DNA of 64,000 nt from Streptomyces abyssomicinicus (GTDB taxonomy: Bacteria > Actinomycetota > Actinomycetes > Streptomycetales > Streptomycetaceae). The stretch lies in NCBI RefSeq assembly GCF_008974245.1, contig NZ_BBZI01000005.1, positions 1,722,751 through 1,786,750 of the forward strand, given 5' to 3'. This document shows positions 60,833-64,000 of the stretch, in pieces. The translations under genes were made by a program, and so were the position numbers. Every line of letters starts with the position of its first letter. Positions within the stretch are counted from its first letter, which is position 1. Below the pieces are notes generated by a model. That model made no database searches, had not been told where the DNA came from, and was given only the letters and a program-made list of their open reading frames with translations.

Positions 60833-61924
60833 ATGACACGGCCGAACCAGGGACAGAGGCCGACGATCTGCCTCTGCATGATCGTGAAGAACGAGTCCGG
60901 AGTCATCGAGCGGTGTCTGGAAGCGGTACGTCCGCTCATCGACACCTGGATCATCGACGACACCGGGTCCACCGACGGCACCCAGGAGTTGGTCCGCAAG
61001 GTACTCGACGACATTCCCGGCGAACTCCACGAGGAACCGTGGGTCGACTTCGGCCACAACCGGACGGCGAACCTCCGTCGCGCCCGGGGCCAGGCCGACT
61101 ACCTCCTCCTCCTGGACGCGGACATGGTCCTCCGCCGCGAGGCCCCACTGCCCGAACTCACCGCCGACGCCTACATGCTGCGCCACGCCGGCCCGCTCGA
61201 GTACCGCGTCAAACGTCTCGTCAGGGCGGACATGCCCTGGCGGTACGAGGGTTCCACCCACGAGTACCTGACGGTCGATGCCGATCACACCACCGTCGAC
61301 CTCGATGCGCTGGTCGTCGACCACCGGGCGGACGGCGGGTCCCGCTCCGACAAGTTCACGCGCGACGCCGTCCTGCTCCGCCGCGAACTCGGTCGCGACC
61401 CGGACTCCTCCCGGGCCGTCTTCTATCTCGCGCAGACACTGCGCGACCTGGGCGAGCGGGAGGAGGCGATCGCGCTGTACGAGCGCCGGGCGGCGATGGG
61501 TGGATGGGAGGAGGAGGTCTACTACGCGCTGCTCCAGGCCGGAGTGCTGCGGGCCGCGGCGGGTGACGAGGAGTGGCCGCGGGCGATGGAGACCTTGGTA
61601 CGCGCCTGGCAGGCGCGGCCCGAGCGGCTGGAGGCCTGCTACGAGCTGGCCGCCCGACTGCGCAAGCGCGGCCACTACCAGGCGGCGCACGCGTTCGCGG
61701 CGGCCGGCGTGAACCGGGCCGCGCCGGCCGACTGGCTCTTCGTCCAGCCGTGGGTCTACAGCTGGGGGCTCCTCTTCGAGTTCTCGATCACCTCGTACTG
61801 GGTGGGCGACACGCGAGCCTCGCAGCAGGCGAGTGAGCGGCTGCTGGCCCTCCCCGACCTTCCGGACGACTACCGGCGTCACGCGGAGGCGAACCGGGCG
61901 CTCGCGGCGAAGCGTGGCAGGTGA
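60833..61924 (+). CDS. Family 2 glycosyltransferase with TPR tail
   Basis: A 363-aa protein from the ATG at 60833. The GT-A start is typical of SPBc2-like and TPR glycosyltransferases: TICLCMIVKNESGVIERCLE, TWIIDDTGSTDGTQEL and a DADMVL metal site near residue 95. From about 185 the chain is helical repeats (FYLAQTLRDLGEREEAIALY, RPERLEACYELAARLRKRGH). Such enzymes glycosylate proteins or small molecules in the cytoplasm. No operon partner is visible. Confidence 0.87.
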   Translation: MTRPNQGQRPTICLCMIVKNESGVIERCLEAVRPLIDTWIIDDTGSTDGTQELVRKVLDDIPGELHEEPWVDFGHNRTANLRRARGQADYLLLLDADMVLRREAPLPELTADAYMLRHAGPLEYRVKRLVRADMPWRYEGSTHEYLTVDADHTTVDLDALVVDHRADGGSRSDKFTRDAVLLRRELGRDPDSSRAVFYLAQTLRDLGEREEAIALYERRAAMGGWEEEVYYALLQAGVLRAAAGDEEWPRAMETLVRAWQARPERLEACYELAARLRKRGHYQAAHAFAAAGVNRAAPADWLFVQPWVYSWGLLFEFSITSYWVGDTRASQQASERLLALPDLPDDYRRHAEANRALAAKRGR

Positions 61925-62082
61925 CGGTACGCGGCGGCACGTCCGGTGCGTTCGGCGCGTGCCGCGCAGCCGCGCTGCTGGCTCGCGTGACAGGCAAGTG
62001 CGGCGTACGTGGCGGGCCCCACGCGTCCCGGCCGGACCTCGGCCAGGGACGCGCGGCGCCCGCGCCGCACGCGACCGTCAGG

Positions 62083-64000
62083 TCAGCCCGCCTCCCCTTC
62101 CGCGGCAGGGCCGGGGAGCGGGGGTTCGGCGTCCGCAGCGATGGGCGTGGAGGAACCGCAGAGCGTCCAGGTCGTCACGCTCACAGTCGTGGATCCCGAG
62201 TTCCTGATCTCCAACTGTCCTCCGCCGGTAAACCCGTTCGTGCCACGGAACTCGGAGGTGGTGTCCCCCGTGCCGAGGAACCCGCCGAAGTCGATCATTT
62301 GTGACCCGGCCGGGCAGCTGGGCACGTTGACCAACTGTGTCTGATTCGGGCCCACGTTCTGCTGGCCGGCGAAGTTCTGGTAGAACATCTGCCCCCCGGC
62401 GGGGCCGGTCGGACCCGTGGGTCCCGTCGGTCCGGTCGGCCCGGAAGTGCCTGTGGCGCCTGCAGGTCCGGTTCCACCTGTGGCGCCCGTTGCACCTGCG
62501 GGGCCTGTGGGGCCTGCGGGACCGATGTCACCCTCCGGGCCTTCAGGGCCGATCGGTCCTGTGGCGCCGGTGGCTCCGGTCGTACCTTCGGGTCCTTCAG
62601 GACCGGTGGGGCCCGTGTCGCCGGTTGCGCCGGCTGCTCCGGTGGCGCCTTCGGGGCCCGCGGGTCCCTCGGGGCCTGTCGCACCTGCCGGTCCGGTCGC
62701 GCCTTCAGCTCCTTGCGGACCGGTGGGGCCGGTTGGCCCCGTGGCACCGGTTGCGCCTTCGGGACCCGTCGCGCCGGTGGCACCCTCTGGGCCTTCCGGT
62801 CCCGTGGCACCGGTTGGGCCCGTTTCACCGGTGGCGCCGCTTGCACCGGTTGCGCCTTCGGGACCGGTCGCACCCGCTGGCCCTTCCGGACCTGTGGCAC
62901 CTGTTTCGCCGGTCGCACCAGTGGCGCCTTCGGGTCCTTCCGGTCCGGTGGGGCCCGTCGGTCCTGTGGCACCGGTTGCGCCCGCGGGTCCCTCTGGACC
63001 GATGGCTCCCGTGTCGCCGGTGGCTCCGGTTGCGCCCTCCGGTCCTTCAGGACCGTTAGGTCCCGTGGCCCCGGTCGCGCCGGTGGCGCCTTCAGGGCCC
63101 TCGGGTCCTTCAGGTCCCGTGGCTCCGGTTGCGCCTTCGCTTCCTTCCGGACCGGTAGGTCCTGTGTCACCCGATGCGCCTGTAGGTCCCGTATTGCCGG
63201 TGGCGCCTTCGGGGCCTGTAGGTCCCTCCGGTCCCGTGGTGCCCTGTGGTCCTTCCGGTCCTTGGGGTCCTGTGGCTCCGGCTGCGCCTTCGGGTCCCTC
63301 TGGACCGGTCGGGCCCGTGTCACCGGTCGCGCCGGTAACACCTTGTGGTCCTTCCGGTCCGATGGCACCGGTTGCGCCTTCGGGACCCGTCGCGCCGGTG
63401 GCACCCTCTGGGCCTTCCGGTCCCGTGGCACCGGTTGGGCCCGTGTCACCGGTGGCGCCGGTTGCACCGGTTGCACCTTCGGGACCGGTCGCACCCGCTG
63501 GCCCTTCCGGACCTGTGGCACCTGTTTCGCCGGTCGCACCAGTGGCGCCTTCGGGTCCTTCCGGTCCGGTGGGGCCCGTCGGTCCTGTGGCACCGGTTGC
63601 GCCCGCGGCGCCCTCTGGCCCCTCCGGTCCTGTGACGCCCGTCGCGCCGGTCGCGCCTTCGGGTCCCTGGGGGCCGATCGGACCTGTGTCACCGGTGTCG
63701 CCGGTTGCGCCGGCGGTGCCCTGTGGTCCTTCCGGTCCCTGGGGTCCTGTGTCACCCGTCGCGCCCGTGGGTCCCGTATCGCCGGTGGCGCCTTCGGGTC
63801 CTTCGGGACCGGCCGGACCCGTGGCACCTGTGTCGCCGGTGGTGCCTTCGGGGCCTGCAGGTCCCTCCGGTCCCGTGGTGCCCTGTGGTCCTTCCGGTCC
63901 TGTGGCTCCGGTTGCGCCTTCGGGTCCCTCTGGACCGGTCGGGCCTGTGTCACCGGTCGCGCCGGTGGCGCCTTCGGGTCCTTCCGGTCCGGTGGGGCCC
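62083..64000 (-). CDS. Collagen-like repeat protein, partial (5' end beyond the window)
   Basis: From 64000 to about 62395 the minus strand is an uninterrupted run of Gly-X-Y triplets, well over 500 residues, such as [20 protein letters not shown]. The C-terminal domain of about 100 residues follows ([49 protein letters not shown]) and resembles the trimerising or surface-exposed ends of bacterial collagen-like proteins. The triplets should form a rod-like triple helix outside the cell. The start and any signal peptide lie outside the window. GC-rich antisense frames over the repeats are not genes. Confidence 0.85.
   Translation of the reverse strand, partial: GPTGPEGPEGATGATGDTGPTGPEGPEGATGATGPEGPQGTTGPEGPAGPEGTTGDTGATGPAGPEGPEGATGDTGPTGATGDTGPQGPEGPQGTAGATGDTGDTGPIGPQGPEGATGATGVTGPEGPEGAAGATGATGPTGPTGPEGPEGATGATGETGATGPEGPAGATGPEGATGATGATGDTGPTGATGPEGPEGATGATGPEGATGAIGPEGPQGVTGATGDTGPTGPEGPEGAAGATGPQGPEGPQGTTGPEGPTGPEGATGNTGPTGASGDTGPTGPEGSEGATGATGPEGPEGPEGATGATGATGPNGPEGPEGATGATGDTGAIGPEGPAGATGATGPTGPTGPEGPEGATGATGETGATGPEGPAGATGPEGATGASGATGETGPTGATGPEGPEGATGATGPEGATGATGPTGPTGPQGAEGATGPAGATGPEGPAGPEGATGAAGATGDTGPTGPEGPEGTTGATGATGPIGPEGPEGDIGPAGPTGPAGATGATGGTGPAGATGTSGPTGPTGPTGPTGPAGGQMFYQNFAGQQNVGPNQTQLVNVPSCPAGSQMIDFGGFLGTGDTTSEFRGTNGFTGGGQLEIRNSGSTTVSVTTWTLCGSSTPIAADAEPPLPGPAAEGEAG
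62742..63608. repeat. 246-bp near-identical duplication inside the collagen-like gene
   Basis: Positions 62742-62987 and 63363-63608 match with three mismatches by eye, offset by 621 bp (207 codons, or 69 Gly-X-Y triplets). The offset keeps the triplet frame, so unequal exchange can lengthen or shorten the rod. Confidence 0.75.

Noticed and set aside
62337..63953. Plus- and minus-strand Arg/Pro/Leu-rich frames over the collagen region
   Set aside because: They are off-frame readings of the Gly-X-Y repeat DNA. Only the frame that ends at 62083 gives continuous Gly-X-Y triplets and a sensible C-terminal domain.
62395..64000. CRISPR array or minisatellite in the repeated tail of the window
   Set aside because: The repeats are 9-bp-based coding triplets without unique spacers and form a single collagen-like reading frame.

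Overview
The window looks like Streptomyces, or a close actinomycete relative. It has very high GC, a strong bias to G/C at codon third positions, frequent GTG and TTG starts and many ATGA/GTGA start-stop overlaps. It also carries small cysteine-rich and DUF families typical of streptomycetes. The mix of accessory genes, one-component regulators with single targets, and many gene fossils suits a variable chromosomal region such as an arm. No ribosomal protein operon, rRNA, CRISPR array, prophage or large biosynthetic cluster is visible.

Layout. 0-4.4 kb: small hypothetical genes, a two-S1-domain protein and a dual-specificity phosphatase. 4.4-7.5 kb: a frameshifted integrase remnant, then a short leader ORF, rsgA and a methyltransferase-acetyltransferase fusion on the minus strand. 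7.7-12.7 kb: ArsR/MFS and SDR/LysR units with visible operators, a hydrolase and an IS630 scrap. 13.1 kb: an odd tRNA-like element. 13.3-24.6 kb: YwqG-like and zinc proteins, an Imm51-like protein, two MFS exporters, an FG-GAP secreted protein and a LysR/EamA pair. 24.8-31.2 kb: an N-acetylgalactosamine-type locus (class II aldolase, sugar kinase, SIS isomerase, DeoR regulator, GH109-like enzyme, NEW3-like secreted protein). This locus is damaged: its ABC permease is cut to a C-terminal stub and two kinase genes are fused into one chimera.

31.4-45 kb: a TPR protein, an istB stub, an XRE/membrane-protein operon with paired palindromes, a TetR/serine hydrolase pair, secreted proteins, an SDR-MerR unit, a GyrB-like pseudo-ATPase and a ChrB-MFS operon. 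45-54 kb: a possible contractile-injection cargo protein, a methyltransferase, an ABC exporter-TetR operon under a 26-bp perfect palindrome, a phytase-like esterase and a LuxR/aldo-keto reductase pair. 54-64 kb: a membrane protein, the second S1 paralogue, a TetR/FAD monooxygenase pair, DinB and zinc-ribbon proteins, a broken cupin, a TPR glycosyltransferase and a long collagen-like protein that runs off the right edge.

A common theme is the compact regulator-effector pair (MFS, SDR, ABC, flavoenzyme, hydrolase, reductase) with an inverted repeat at the promoter. These look like inducible detoxification or export modules. The most unusual items are the tRNA-like element at 13.1 kb, the rsgA leader with a hairpin over its Shine-Dalgarno, the chimeric kinase, the GyrB-like protein with degenerate ATP-site motifs, and the HNH-like protein with a contractile-injection-type N-terminus.
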